64,000 nt of DNA. Origin: JBBDXS01 sp040902195. Lineage in GTDB: Bacteria; Chloroflexota; Dehalococcoidia; DSTF01; RBG-16-68-14. Each line of letters opens with the position of its first letter. The stretch's first letter is position 1. The stretch is taken from positions 186,001-250,000 of the forward strand of contig JBBDXS010000019.1 in assembly GCA_040902195.1 (NCBI GenBank), in the 5' to 3' direction. Positions 17,650-25,549 of the stretch are shown one piece after another. Under the pieces are notes generated by a model. The model was not told the origin of the DNA. It made no database searches and saw only the letters and a program-made list of their open reading frames with translations. A program made the position numbers and the translations under genes.

Positions 17650-18357
17650 CTAGAACACTCCGCGTTCTCGAACGATGGCGGGGATCGTCATCGCTATGAG
17701 CTTGATGTCGTTCCAGACGGAGCACGACTGCGCGTACTCCACGTCAAGACGCATCATGTCGTCGAAGGTCTCCTGGTCCTTTCGCTTGACCTGCCAGAGG
17801 CCCGTAATGCCCGGCAGCACCTCGAAACGGCGTCGGTGCCAGGTCTTGTAGTAGGGCAGCTCGTACTCAAGCGCCGGGCGTGGCCCGACAACGCTCATCT
17901 CACCGCGCAGGGTGTTGAAGAGCTGCGGCAGCTCATCCAGGCTCCAGGCGCGTAGGACCTTCCCGACGCGTGTGATGCGCGGGTCTTCGAGCGACTTGAA
18001 TGCAAGCTTGCCGTCGGATGTTTCGGTGCGGATGCCGTTGGCCGTGCGGTGCACAGACTCGCGGTGGAGGCGGTCGTCCGCGCCGTCGTACATCGTACGG
18101 AACTTGATCATCGTGAACAGCCGCTCGCCGCGCCCAATGCGGCGCTGCTTGAAGAGAGCCGGGCCCGGCGAATCGAGCTTGATCAGCAGCGCGATCAGGA
18201 GCAGCAGGGGCGACAGCGCGGCGAGCGCAATCGCCGCGCAGACCACATCGAGTGCTCGCTTGCACGCGTAATTCATCGTCTGACTCAAGGGCGGGGGGCC
18301 GCGCTCCGCTGCGGCGTGCAGCGGCCCATCAGGACTGGAAACGTGGCCTAACCGCAT
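17650..18357 (-). CDS. Initiating undecaprenyl-phosphate sugar phosphotransferase (bacterial sugar transferase family)
   Basis: A 235-residue membrane-associated enzyme, first gene of the polysaccharide operon. It has one hydrophobic helix (about 36-60) and the catalytic core: IKFRTMYDGADD, WSLDELPQLFNTLRGEMSVVGPRP and GLWQV. It is the short form without the extra N-terminal helices of WbaP/WcaJ. It transfers a sugar-1-phosphate to undecaprenyl phosphate and starts repeat-unit synthesis. The chosen ATG follows an AGGGT Shine-Dalgarno-like element; a start 81 bases later (MNYACKRAL) would also be acceptable. A strong terminator lies 24 bases upstream of this start. Confidence 0.88.
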   Translation of the reverse strand: MRLGHVSSPDGPLHAAAERGPPPLSQTMNYACKRALDVVCAAIALAALSPLLLLIALLIKLDSPGPALFKQRRIGRGERLFTMIKFRTMYDGADDRLHRESVHRTANGIRTETSDGKLAFKSLEDPRITRVGKVLRAWSLDELPQLFNTLRGEMSVVGPRPALEYELPYYKTWHRRRFEVLPGITGLWQVKRKDQETFDDMMRLDVEYAQSCSVWNDIKLIAMTIPAIVRERGVF

Positions 18358-18381
18358 GTGTCGCTACCCTACGCTTGCCTC

Positions 18382-18415
18382 AAAAAAAAGAGGTCATGCC
18401 ATTCGGCGTGACCTC
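18382..18415 (-). terminator. Intrinsic terminator or attenuator in the polysaccharide operon leader
   Basis: Read on the minus strand, an 11-bp stem (GAGGTCACGCC paired with GGCATGACCTC, one G-T pair, 4-base loop) is followed at once by eight T residues. It lies just upstream of the first polysaccharide gene and downstream of any minus-strand promoter in 18416-18618. It could attenuate the operon, or stop antisense transcription running through the response regulator gene from the LLM/ATP-grasp/HAD operon. On the plus strand the A-run precedes the hairpin, so it does not act in that direction. Confidence 0.8.
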
Positions 18416-18618
18416 CATGCCTCTAACGATTCCTAAACCTTGGAGGGGTCCATTCGTATCGCTCTCGGGTTGGCCAGTGGTGAGGCTAAGGTCTGGAGTT
18501 GGTTTGAAATTCTGTAACGTAACGAGGCGAGGCGGGTTGTATTAGGAAGCGGTGGTGTAGGTAGGGGGATTCGAGAAACGGCGCCGGGCCGTCCTCCCCG
18601 CTCTTAGAAAGGCACACA

Positions 18619-19308
18619 GTGCCGACGAACGCCCTGGTCCTAGTCATCGAGAGCGACCCCGCGGAGCTCGCGCGGACAGCGCTGGCCATCGAGGCCGCTG
18701 GCTACGACACGCTCTCCGCCGAGGACGGCCTGACCGGCCTCCGGGAGTTCTTCAACTCGCATCCCGATATCGTGATCCTCAGCCTCGGCGTGACCGACCT
18801 GTCCGGCTGGGACGTCGTTGAGCGGGTCCGCAGCCTCTCGAGCGCGCCCATCATCGTCACGTCTTCGGAAGCCACGGTAAGCGTGCTCCAGCACGGGTTC
18901 GATCTCCAGGTCGACGCCTTCGTCATGAAGCCTTACGATGTCGAGGACCTGGTCGCCCGTCTCGATGCCGTCCGCGCGCGCAAGCTCGGTGACAGCGGCA
19001 ATCGAGGCTGGCTCTACCAGCACAACGGCCTATCGATCAACTGGCGTAGCTGCGAGGTCTATGTCCACGACCAGCCTGTCGCGCTCACCAGCACGGAGTT
19101 CAAGCTGCTCACGTATCTCGTGCAGCGCCGCGGCTGGGTGCTTTCCCACGACCAGATCCTGAGTGAAGTCTGGGGGCCCGAGTATAAGGGCGAGAAGGAC
19201 CGGGTAAAGCTCTACGTCTGGTACCTCCGCCAGAAGATCGAGGACAACGCGAGCCGCCCGCGGATGATCCTCACCAAGCGCGGCCTCGGCTATACATTCG
19301 TCGACTAA
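18619..19308 (+). CDS. OmpR/PhoB-type response regulator with degenerate receiver
   Basis: A 229-residue protein: receiver domain (about 5-120) and winged-helix DNA-binding domain (about 135-228, with LTSTEFKLLTYLVQRRGWVLS and VWYLRQKIE). The receiver keeps its Lys (K104 in VMKPYD) but the phosphorylated Asp position is Ser55 (VILSLGVTDLSG), and the acidic pair reads E11-S12-D13. Phosphorylation is therefore unlikely at the usual site. No histidine kinase is adjacent. The start is GTG with an AGAAAGG element 7 bases before it. It is divergent from the polysaccharide operon and may control it; that is inference. Its TAA overlaps the opposing TAG of the HAD gene. Confidence 0.88.
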   Translation: MPTNALVLVIESDPAELARTALAIEAAGYDTLSAEDGLTGLREFFNSHPDIVILSLGVTDLSGWDVVERVRSLSSAPIIVTSSEATVSVLQHGFDLQVDAFVMKPYDVEDLVARLDAVRARKLGDSGNRGWLYQHNGLSINWRSCEVYVHDQPVALTSTEFKLLTYLVQRRGWVLSHDQILSEVWGPEYKGEKDRVKLYVWYLRQKIEDNASRPRMILTKRGLGYTFVD

Positions 19309-19970
19309 GGAACGTTGCGGGTCGTTGCGTGCTGTCGTGTGCAGGCAAGCGCCGCCGGGACCTGCGCGACGCTGTTAACGAGGACGTCGGGCTCGAGCCT
19401 GCGCAGATAGGTCTCGTCCCGCACGCCGTTCGTGACACAGACCGAACGTAGACCTAACGCCCGTGCCGCCTCGATATCGGCCTCTGAGTCTCCGACGACC
19501 ACGTCCTCGCGCTTGAACGTCGCGCCGTAGTTCCGTAACAGCTCAATCTTGGAGTCCGCTCCGCGTGCGTCCGCCCGGCAGAGCACCGCCGCGAACCGCT
19601 CGCCCAAACTGAGGCGCTCGATCTGCTCAGCGAGCGCGTGCGCGTCGCGGCGCAGCGTGACGAGCACGAGGTCGTAGCGCCCGTCTAGCTCGTCGAGGGC
19701 ATCGCGGGCGCCGGACATCAGCGTGTCGATGCGCAGATAGTCCGGACGCTCGACGCGTGCCAGCCAGCCTTGGAGGAAGCGCGCGCGTGTCTCGTTGTCA
19801 GCCTTGCCCAGGAGCTGCGCGCTCGCTGCGCCGTGCCGCCGCGCGCACCAGTACTCCGCCTCCAGAAGCGGCGTCAGCTCCAGCTCGCCGAGCGTGTTCG
19901 CGTATGCGGCGTAATGACGCCGCCGTACGTCGATCAGCGTACCGTCGAGGTCGAAGTAGATTGTCGCCAT
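19305..19970 (-). CDS. HAD-superfamily phosphatase-like hydrolase
   Basis: A 221-residue HAD enzyme. Motif I is FDLDGTLID (nucleophile and acid Asp), motif II the Thr in LVLVTLRRD, motif III the Lys in GADSKIELL, motif IV GDSEADIEAA. A helical cap follows motif I (about 15-85). It would hydrolyse a phosphate ester of a small metabolite. It is the third gene of an operon with an ATP-grasp ligase and an LLM flavin oxidoreductase, so its substrate may be a pathway intermediate. An in-frame extension into the upstream gene is not credible. It overlaps the convergent response regulator by four bases. Confidence 0.87.
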   Translation of the reverse strand: MATIYFDLDGTLIDVRRRHYAAYANTLGELELTPLLEAEYWCARRHGAASAQLLGKADNETRARFLQGWLARVERPDYLRIDTLMSGARDALDELDGRYDLVLVTLRRDAHALAEQIERLSLGERFAAVLCRADARGADSKIELLRNYGATFKREDVVVGDSEADIEAARALGLRSVCVTNGVRDETYLRRLEPDVLVNSVAQVPAALACTRQHATTRNVP

Positions 19971-19975
19971 GGCAG

Positions 19976-21058
19976 CTAGACCGCCGCCGGCTGGAACAAC
20001 CGTGTTCGCCGCCGCGCCAGCGCGCCGTCTATCGATTCGAGCGTTGCCACATCGGTGAGTACGGCATCTTTGTCCATGCCGCGGATCCAGGCCAGCCCCG
20101 CCGGCAGCGGGTTGCGCCTCTGCGCGATTGGCGGCGGCGTCTCTCCGTAGGCGAGGCGCACCATGATGTAGGGCATGTTCAGTCCGGCCATCGTGAAGAA
20201 GAGATGGGTGGTGAAGAAGCGGCCAATGTTGATCTCGGTCGGGTTCGGCACGCCGTCCTGGTCGTATGTCAGGTCGACGGAGAAGATCCCGTGCGGCTTC
20301 GGATCGACGGCGTGGACCGCGCGCTCCGCGATGCCGTCCACCACAGCGTCGGTGACAGTGACACCGCCGCCGGTGATGCCCGTTACGCCGGACGGCGAGC
20401 GGTCGGCGAACTCCCAGTAGAGGCGTCGGCGCCCCTGCGCGACGACAAGCTCGCCTTCGTGCCAGATCGATTGCCATGTTACAGAGTCCGGCCCGAGGTA
20501 CTGCGCAGCGGTAAAGCTGCCCCAGCCCCCGCTGAACTCCAGCCACGCCATCGCCTGCCCGAGGTCGCTGGTGTGGAACGCGCCGCGGCCGGCCGCGCCC
20601 CTGATCGCGCGCAGCCAGACGTCTCCCCAGTCCGACAGGGCCCGCTCGAGGTCGTCTTGGGTGCGGAGCAGACGCGTCTCGGGCACGCGCAGGCCCGCGC
20701 GACGCCAGTGGCGGTACGTGGCGAACTTGTTCTGGCACTCGCGCACTGTGCGGGCGCTCGGCCAGTATGTGCGCGCTCCCAGCTCGTCGCGCCGCTCCGA
20801 AAGCACCTCAATCTCGACATCGGGCTGCGCGAGGATCAGCTCCGCGCCGGTCTCCGCGATAAGGTCCTGGAGCACGGGGACGTAATCGGCATCGTGTGCG
20901 CGCGGCACGAGGTGGCGCTCGTCCGTTTCGGCGCGCGTCAGGTAGTACTTATTTGAGTCGGCGCCGATGAGGTGGAACGGTTCATCGGCCATGCGCAGCG
21001 ATCGCGTGAAATTGAGCGAGGCGGCGCCGCCCGCGCCCGTGATCAAGATGCGCTTCAT
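19976..21058 (-). CDS. ATP-grasp ligase (CarB/PylC-like)
   Basis: A 360-residue ATP-grasp enzyme. The N-terminal Rossmann-like start is RILITGAGGAASLNFTRSL; the nucleotide domain includes the NKFATYRHWRRAG segment, DVWLRAIRGAAGRGAF as the flexible ATP loop, and the metal and ATP residues in GIFSVDLTYDQDGVPNPTEIN. The order is that of carbamoyl-phosphate-synthase-like stand-alone ligases, which join a carboxylate to an amine or phosphate through an acyl phosphate. Substrate unknown. ATGA overlap with the LLM gene and a 5-base gap to the HAD gene argue for one pathway. Confidence 0.83.
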   Translation of the reverse strand: MKRILITGAGGAASLNFTRSLRMADEPFHLIGADSNKYYLTRAETDERHLVPRAHDADYVPVLQDLIAETGAELILAQPDVEIEVLSERRDELGARTYWPSARTVRECQNKFATYRHWRRAGLRVPETRLLRTQDDLERALSDWGDVWLRAIRGAAGRGAFHTSDLGQAMAWLEFSGGWGSFTAAQYLGPDSVTWQSIWHEGELVVAQGRRRLYWEFADRSPSGVTGITGGGVTVTDAVVDGIAERAVHAVDPKPHGIFSVDLTYDQDGVPNPTEINIGRFFTTHLFFTMAGLNMPYIMVRLAYGETPPPIAQRRNPLPAGLAWIRGMDKDAVLTDVATLESIDGALARRRTRLFQPAAV

Positions 21059-22176
21059 CGTATCAACGCTTCCGCTCGCGCCGGTGCTCTCGATTCGCGG
21101 AACACGGGCATCACCTCATTCGCGAAGAGCTTCATCGCGTTCCGTACGTGTTGGTCGGGCATGCCCCCGTAGGCGAACCAGCAGATCAGCGTTTCGGCGC
21201 CGGCGTCGGCTAGCTTCTGAATCTTCTCGATGCAGTCGTCCGGCGTGCCGTAGACGTCGAACGCCGACAGGTCCTCCCAGGTCATGTCCTGCCAGTCCCT
21301 CGCGCTGGAGCCGGTAATCGCGCGGCGGATGGGCCGCAGCTTGCGTCGCACCTGCGAGATCGGCGTCGGCGGCGTACTGCCGGGCTTGAGCGCCATCACC
21401 TTTCGATGACGCCACATGGCATACGGCGCCGGAGTCTCCAGCGCCAACTTTCGTGTCGGCGCCACGAAGATCTTCTGCGCAACCGGCGATGCGGCGAACG
21501 ATGCCGCGATCTCGCGCTTGGACCGCCCGGCGTTTTCTGCCGCGACGCGGTACTGCTCGTATCGAGATGAGACGATATCGGGCGTGAGAAAGTCGACGCC
21601 CTGGATGATCGGTAACCCTCGTTCCGCCGCGAGCGCGATCGTGTCCGGCGAGCCTGAGCTGGCGATGTAGACAGGTGGGTGCGGCTGCTGGAGCGGCTTC
21701 GGATGGAGGCTGGCATCTCGTATCTGCCACCAGCGGCCATCGTAGTCGACACCATCTTCCGTCCACAGGCGCGTGACGATATCCAGGTTCTCGCGGAAGC
21801 GGTCGCGCCGCTCCTCCAGATCGATGCCGAAGTTTGCAAATTCGTAGCCGGAGTAGCCGCGCCCGAAGCCGACGTCGAGCCTGCCGCCGCTCAAGATATC
21901 GACCAGCGCGCAGCGCTCCGCGATCTCGATGGGGTGATGGAGCGGTAGAATCGAAACCGCCAGCCCGATGCGAACACGGCTCGTGCGGGCGGCGACGTGG
22001 GCAGCGTACGTCAGCGGGTCGTTGACGACGCAGTAGTCGGTGAAGTGATGTTCGGCAAGCCAGACGGAATCGTAGCCGAGTTCCTCGGCATACTCGATCT
22101 GGCCCAATTCCCACTTCAGGGCCTGGGCGGGGGAGATATCAGGCGCCTGCGAGAGGAAGAACACTCCAAAACGCAT
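21055..22176 (-). CDS. LLM-class flavin-dependent oxidoreductase
   Basis: A 373-residue bacterial-luciferase-like protein. Typical segments: RFGVFFLSQ at strand 1, YDSVWLAEHHFTDY, RIGLAVSILPLHHPIEIAE and GRLDVGFGRGYSGYEF, with the flavin phosphate site near YIASSGSPDT. It uses FMNH2 or F420H2 and may be a monooxygenase or dehydrogenase. The start follows a GGAGGAG Shine-Dalgarno sequence; a small hairpin (CGTTCTC/GAGAACG, 22193-22210) lies right upstream of that site. First gene of the LLM / ATP-grasp / HAD operon. Confidence 0.88.
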   Translation of the reverse strand: MRFGVFFLSQAPDISPAQALKWELGQIEYAEELGYDSVWLAEHHFTDYCVVNDPLTYAAHVAARTSRVRIGLAVSILPLHHPIEIAERCALVDILSGGRLDVGFGRGYSGYEFANFGIDLEERRDRFRENLDIVTRLWTEDGVDYDGRWWQIRDASLHPKPLQQPHPPVYIASSGSPDTIALAAERGLPIIQGVDFLTPDIVSSRYEQYRVAAENAGRSKREIAASFAASPVAQKIFVAPTRKLALETPAPYAMWRHRKVMALKPGSTPPTPISQVRRKLRPIRRAITGSSARDWQDMTWEDLSAFDVYGTPDDCIEKIQKLADAGAETLICWFAYGGMPDQHVRNAMKLFANEVMPVFRESRAPARAEALIR

Positions 22177-22314
22177 GGCAGGTTTGCTCCTCCGTTCTCA
22201 GGGGAGAACGTCGCTCTCGCCTCCGCGTAGCACACTAAGGTTTGAGATGCGTTGGTGAACGGTTGGGATTTCGTCGACGGCCTTCGGAACGGACGATCGC
22301 GCTCGAACCTACGT

Positions 22315-22343
22315 AAGGGGAGGGGCGCTACTGCGTTGTAGCG
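22315..22343 (+). promoter_or_regulatory. Remote Shine-Dalgarno element followed by a hairpin
   Basis: An AAGGGGAGGGG purine run (22315-22325) sits 23 bases before the ATG at 22349, too far for normal use. Between them is a perfect 6-bp hairpin (CGCTAC, 22326-22331, paired with GTAGCG, 22338-22343). Folding of the hairpin would bring the ribosome site close to the start codon. This could be structure-dependent translation of the lipoprotein gene. Confidence 0.35.
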
Positions 22344-22348
22344 ATACG

Positions 22349-23710
22349 ATGGTGTCTGGTCGTAAGGGTCGTGCGAGATGGATTCGCGCCGCGGCGGGTC
22401 TTGCCGCATTGTCATGCCTGTTCCTCTCGGCGTGCGCGATTGGCGACCAGAGGCTGCCTCCGACGCCTGTGTCGGTGCCCGCGGGCGGCCAGCAGTTCGA
22501 GAGCATCAACGGCGCCATCGCCGCCGCCAAGCCAGGCGCCACGATCCGCCTTCACGCCGGCGTCTATCGCGAGCAGGTCACCATTACGAAGTCGATCACG
22601 CTAAAGGCGGCCGGCGACGGCCCGGTCTGGATCGATGCCGGCTGCGATCATCCGAATGCTCTTCTCATCAAGGCCGATAGCGTCTCGATTCGAGGCATCG
22701 GCGTGCGGAAAGCACAGGAGGCGACGATCCGGCTCGAGGCGGCCGACAACATCACACTGGACAACCTCACGGTCCAGGACTGGAACTGCACGAACGAGGA
22801 AGACCAGTTTCGCGCAGGCGTGGCGTCCTGGTTCGGCGGACGCAAGCTCATCGTGCGCAACTCGCGCTTCGAGCGGCGCGTCGATCTGGGCGGGCCGGAC
22901 GCGGGCTACGGCAATGCGGTCTGGGTAAAGAACAGCTCGCCTATTGGCGGCGGCGGCCATCTCATTGAGAGAAACACGGTCGTCGGCGGCTTCGACGGCA
23001 TCGGCGGCGAGACGGAGAGTGTGCCCTGGGGCGGCTTCAAGAGCGACACGATCATTCAGAACAATACCGTCACGGATTGTTCGGACGACGGGATCCAGGT
23101 CGAAGGCGGGACGACGCGCGTGGTGGTTCGCGGTAACACCGTCCGGGGCTGCCTCATTGGCATCGCGTTTGCGCCGGCGCTCACGGGCCCGCTCACGATC
23201 ACGCGCAACGTGATCATCGATCCCGTCTCGCACCGAGACCAAGGCCCGGCGATGCTCAAGGTCGGCGCCGGCTCGATTGGGGAGGTGCTCGTCTACCACA
23301 ACAGCTTCTTTGGCGGCGATGGCGATGCGGACGGCCTGAAGCAAACCAATCGCGGTCTCACGAACATCCGCTTCCGTAACAACGCCATCTACGCGGGCCG
23401 CTACGTGTTCGAAACGGACGAAGGTCTGGGCGCGATGGACATCGACTATGATGCCATCGCGACGTCTGATTTCAACCGCTTCGCCGTTTGGAGCGGAGCT
23501 CAACTTGCTGACTTCGGGGCGCTCCTGAACGTCACGGGCCAAGAGCAGAACGGCATGACGACACACGACTTCGTGTGGGACGATCAGCTTCGTTTGCTGG
23601 CCGGGAGCCCGCTCATCGATCGTGGGACGCTCATTCCAGGGATCAACGACGACTACGGCGGCTCGGCGCCGGACATCGGCGCGTTTGAGTTCCCTTCTCC
23701 CAGACGATAG
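22349..23710 (+). CDS. Right-handed beta-helix lipoprotein
   Basis: A 453-residue secreted protein. The N-terminus is a lipoprotein signal: basic start, hydrophobic core and lipobox LSAC with the Cys near residue 28. The rest shows repeated strand turns of the parallel beta-helix type, including GATIRLHAGVYREQVTI, DNITLDNLTVQDW, GIQVEGGTTRVVVRGNTVRG and NNAIYAG. The end (LIDRGTLIPGINDDYGGSAPDIGAFEF) is the usual C-terminal cap of such proteins. The fold is common in polysaccharide lyases, epimerases and hydrolases acting outside the cell. A role on the polysaccharide made by the nearby operon is possible but not shown; no catalytic site is identified. Confidence 0.85.
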   Translation: MVSGRKGRARWIRAAAGLAALSCLFLSACAIGDQRLPPTPVSVPAGGQQFESINGAIAAAKPGATIRLHAGVYREQVTITKSITLKAAGDGPVWIDAGCDHPNALLIKADSVSIRGIGVRKAQEATIRLEAADNITLDNLTVQDWNCTNEEDQFRAGVASWFGGRKLIVRNSRFERRVDLGGPDAGYGNAVWVKNSSPIGGGGHLIERNTVVGGFDGIGGETESVPWGGFKSDTIIQNNTVTDCSDDGIQVEGGTTRVVVRGNTVRGCLIGIAFAPALTGPLTITRNVIIDPVSHRDQGPAMLKVGAGSIGEVLVYHNSFFGGDGDADGLKQTNRGLTNIRFRNNAIYAGRYVFETDEGLGAMDIDYDAIATSDFNRFAVWSGAQLADFGALLNVTGQEQNGMTTHDFVWDDQLRLLAGSPLIDRGTLIPGINDDYGGSAPDIGAFEFPSPRR

Positions 23711-23943
23711 ACAACAAGCAGCACACGTATTTGCGTACACGCAGACGTGTTCGCCCATGGCCGCGCACACGCATGTTGTTGTCGCGCCCGCCTAGGCGCG
23801 GCCGCGATAGCGTTTCGGCCAATCATGCGTCTCGCACTAGGCCCGACGCGCATGGTCTCGATCGGCGTACGGCGCGAGAATGTCGGTATACAACAGCGGC
23901 TGCGTCGAATGGATGACGGAGCCACTCCGAAGGAGGTGCAGTC

Positions 23944-24654
23944 ATGGAAGACCAACCGACACAAGCCTACCGCGTGATGATCGTTGACGCGAACGAGCTC
24001 CTGCGCCGGGGCATTCGCGACGTCCTCTCGCGGGACCGGCGCTACAGGTTTACCGTTGTGGCTGACGTCGCCCGCACCGAGGATGCGCTGGACGCGTTTC
24101 GGGCGCTCGATCCGGATGTCACGTTCCTCGCGCTGCCGCCCGCTTCGCTGGGGGGAACGGGCGCCGGCACCTGGTGCCTGCATGAGATTGTGCGCTTGTA
24201 TCCGACAGCGCGCGTCATCGGCCTGCTGGATCGCGGAGACCTCTCTCAGATGCTGGCCGCCATCCAGGCCGGAGCGCGCGGCGTCCTGCTGCGCGATGCC
24301 CCGGCGTCGGCGCTGCGCGAAGCTGCTCGCGACGTCATCGAGGGCGGCGCCGCACTCGACTTGCGGCTAGCGGACACGCTCTTCGATTACCTTGCCACCG
24401 CTAACGAAGCAGGCTGGCGTCCGGACGCCGTCGGCCTCGACCCGGCCGCGATGGCAGGTCTCAGTCCCCGGGAGCGGGAGGTGTTACGCGCGCTGGCGCA
24501 GGGCTCTCGGAACAAGGAGATAGCGGCCCAGTTGGGCGTCAGCGTTGGGACAGTGAAAACGCACTTGCGGCACATCTTCCGGAAGCTGAAGGTGGCAGAC
24601 CGAACGAGCGCCGTGTTGGTCGCGCTGCACGCGCGCGAGGCGCAGGCCGCGTGA
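23944..24654 (+). CDS. NarL/LuxR-type response regulator with degenerate receiver
   Basis: A 236-residue protein: receiver-like domain (about 9-130) and a LuxR helix-turn-helix (about 172-232; LSPREREVLRALAQG, NKEIAAQLGVSVGTVKTHL). The phosphate-accepting position is Ala63 (VTFLALPPAS) and the Lys of the usual LLKDA motif is Arg (LLRDAP). The first acidic residue D15 is kept. It therefore looks unable to be switched by phosphorylation and may bind DNA constitutively or sense another signal. No kinase is adjacent. A strong AAGGAGGTG Shine-Dalgarno sequence is 5 bases before the ATG. Confidence 0.87.
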   Translation: MEDQPTQAYRVMIVDANELLRRGIRDVLSRDRRYRFTVVADVARTEDALDAFRALDPDVTFLALPPASLGGTGAGTWCLHEIVRLYPTARVIGLLDRGDLSQMLAAIQAGARGVLLRDAPASALREAARDVIEGGAALDLRLADTLFDYLATANEAGWRPDAVGLDPAAMAGLSPREREVLRALAQGSRNKEIAAQLGVSVGTVKTHLRHIFRKLKVADRTSAVLVALHAREAQAA

Positions 24655-24656
24655 CG

Positions 24657-25460
24657 CTATGCGGCGTGAGCGCGCTCTGGGATGGCAAGCGAGGCGGACG
24701 TGCGGGCTGCTTGGACGAGCGTCGCGGCGTCCTTACCGTCGACGCCGTACGTCGCTACGCCGGCCTTGACGTCCGTGAGCGCGGGTTCGCTGAGGTGGCC
24801 CGGAAGCTCCTCGGCGATAGCGTGTCGCAAGCGCTCCTGGAGCGCCTTGCGCCGCTTTTGGTCGACACCGATGGCGAGCACAGCCAGCTCGCTGTCGCTC
24901 AGCAGCGCGACGAGGTCCGTTGTGTGCGTCAGCCGCTCGACGGTCTCGGCAACCTTCTGCAGCGCGATCTTCGGCAGCGTTGGGGATGAGCCGGCGCCCG
25001 TCTTGCCAAGGCGGACCTGGAAGACGATTAGGGAGAAGACATAGTTCAGGCGCTCAGCGCGGCTCGCTTCGAGCGCGAGCCTGTCGTTGAGGTAGGAGCG
25101 GTTGTGCAGCCCGGTCTCCTCGTCGTACACCGTGCCGAGCACCATCAGCGCCTCGCGATCGCGCCGCGCCAGCTCGCGCAGGACGAGCGAGAGGAAGCCG
25201 ACGCCCGTGACGCCCGCGAGCAAATACACCGTGAACGCGAACTGCGGCGTGTAGTCGCTCGCGTCCAGTCCGCTTGGGAACCAGGGGATGAGCCAGACAA
25301 GCAACACGCCGCCCGCAACGACGAACGCGATCATCGAAAGCCTGCTGAGTCGCGACCAGCGCGCGTAACGCCGGTACGTGAACGTCGCCCGGCTGGGCCG
25401 CTCCTGCGCGTTCGTACGGGGCTTCTGCTCGGTAGTGTCGATGGGCGATGCTTCAGTCAT
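24657..25460 (-). CDS. Membrane protein with degenerate GGDEF domain
   Basis: A 267-residue protein with two membrane helices (about 40-60 and 74-96) and a C-terminal GGDEF-like domain. The domain keeps the opening DEETGLHNRSYL, but the active-site GGDEF is SDSEL (188-192), so diguanylate cyclase activity is improbable. The GTP-binding half is also shortened around LGKTGAGSSPTL. It may bind c-di-GMP or GTP as a sensor, or be a scaffold. It converges with the LuxR-type regulator, only two bases between the stops, and lies downstream of ligD. Confidence 0.72.
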   Translation of the reverse strand: MTEASPIDTTEQKPRTNAQERPSRATFTYRRYARWSRLSRLSMIAFVVAGGVLLVWLIPWFPSGLDASDYTPQFAFTVYLLAGVTGVGFLSLVLRELARRDREALMVLGTVYDEETGLHNRSYLNDRLALEASRAERLNYVFSLIVFQVRLGKTGAGSSPTLPKIALQKVAETVERLTHTTDLVALLSDSELAVLAIGVDQKRRKALQERLRHAIAEELPGHLSEPALTDVKAGVATYGVDGKDAATLVQAARTSASLAIPERAHAA

Positions 25461-25549
25461 TCCGCCTCCTGGGCTCTACAGGAACTTTCGGCCGCCAGTA
25501 GGCGAACCTGTATCTGTCAGAAGGCTGGTAGATTCAGCGGCGAGAAGAA

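Noticed and set aside
18382..18389. A-run as a plus-strand promoter or terminator element
   Set aside because: On the plus strand the A residues come before the hairpin, and no gene on that strand precedes it; it makes sense only as a minus-strand U tract.
19971..20738. Long N-terminal extension of the HAD gene
   Set aside because: It lies wholly inside the ATP-grasp gene and consists of Arg-rich out-of-frame sequence; HAD motif I starts right after 19970.
22601..23770. 389-codon minus-strand open frame opposite the beta-helix gene
   Set aside because: Antisense to a protein with signal peptide and repeats; its translation has no family features.
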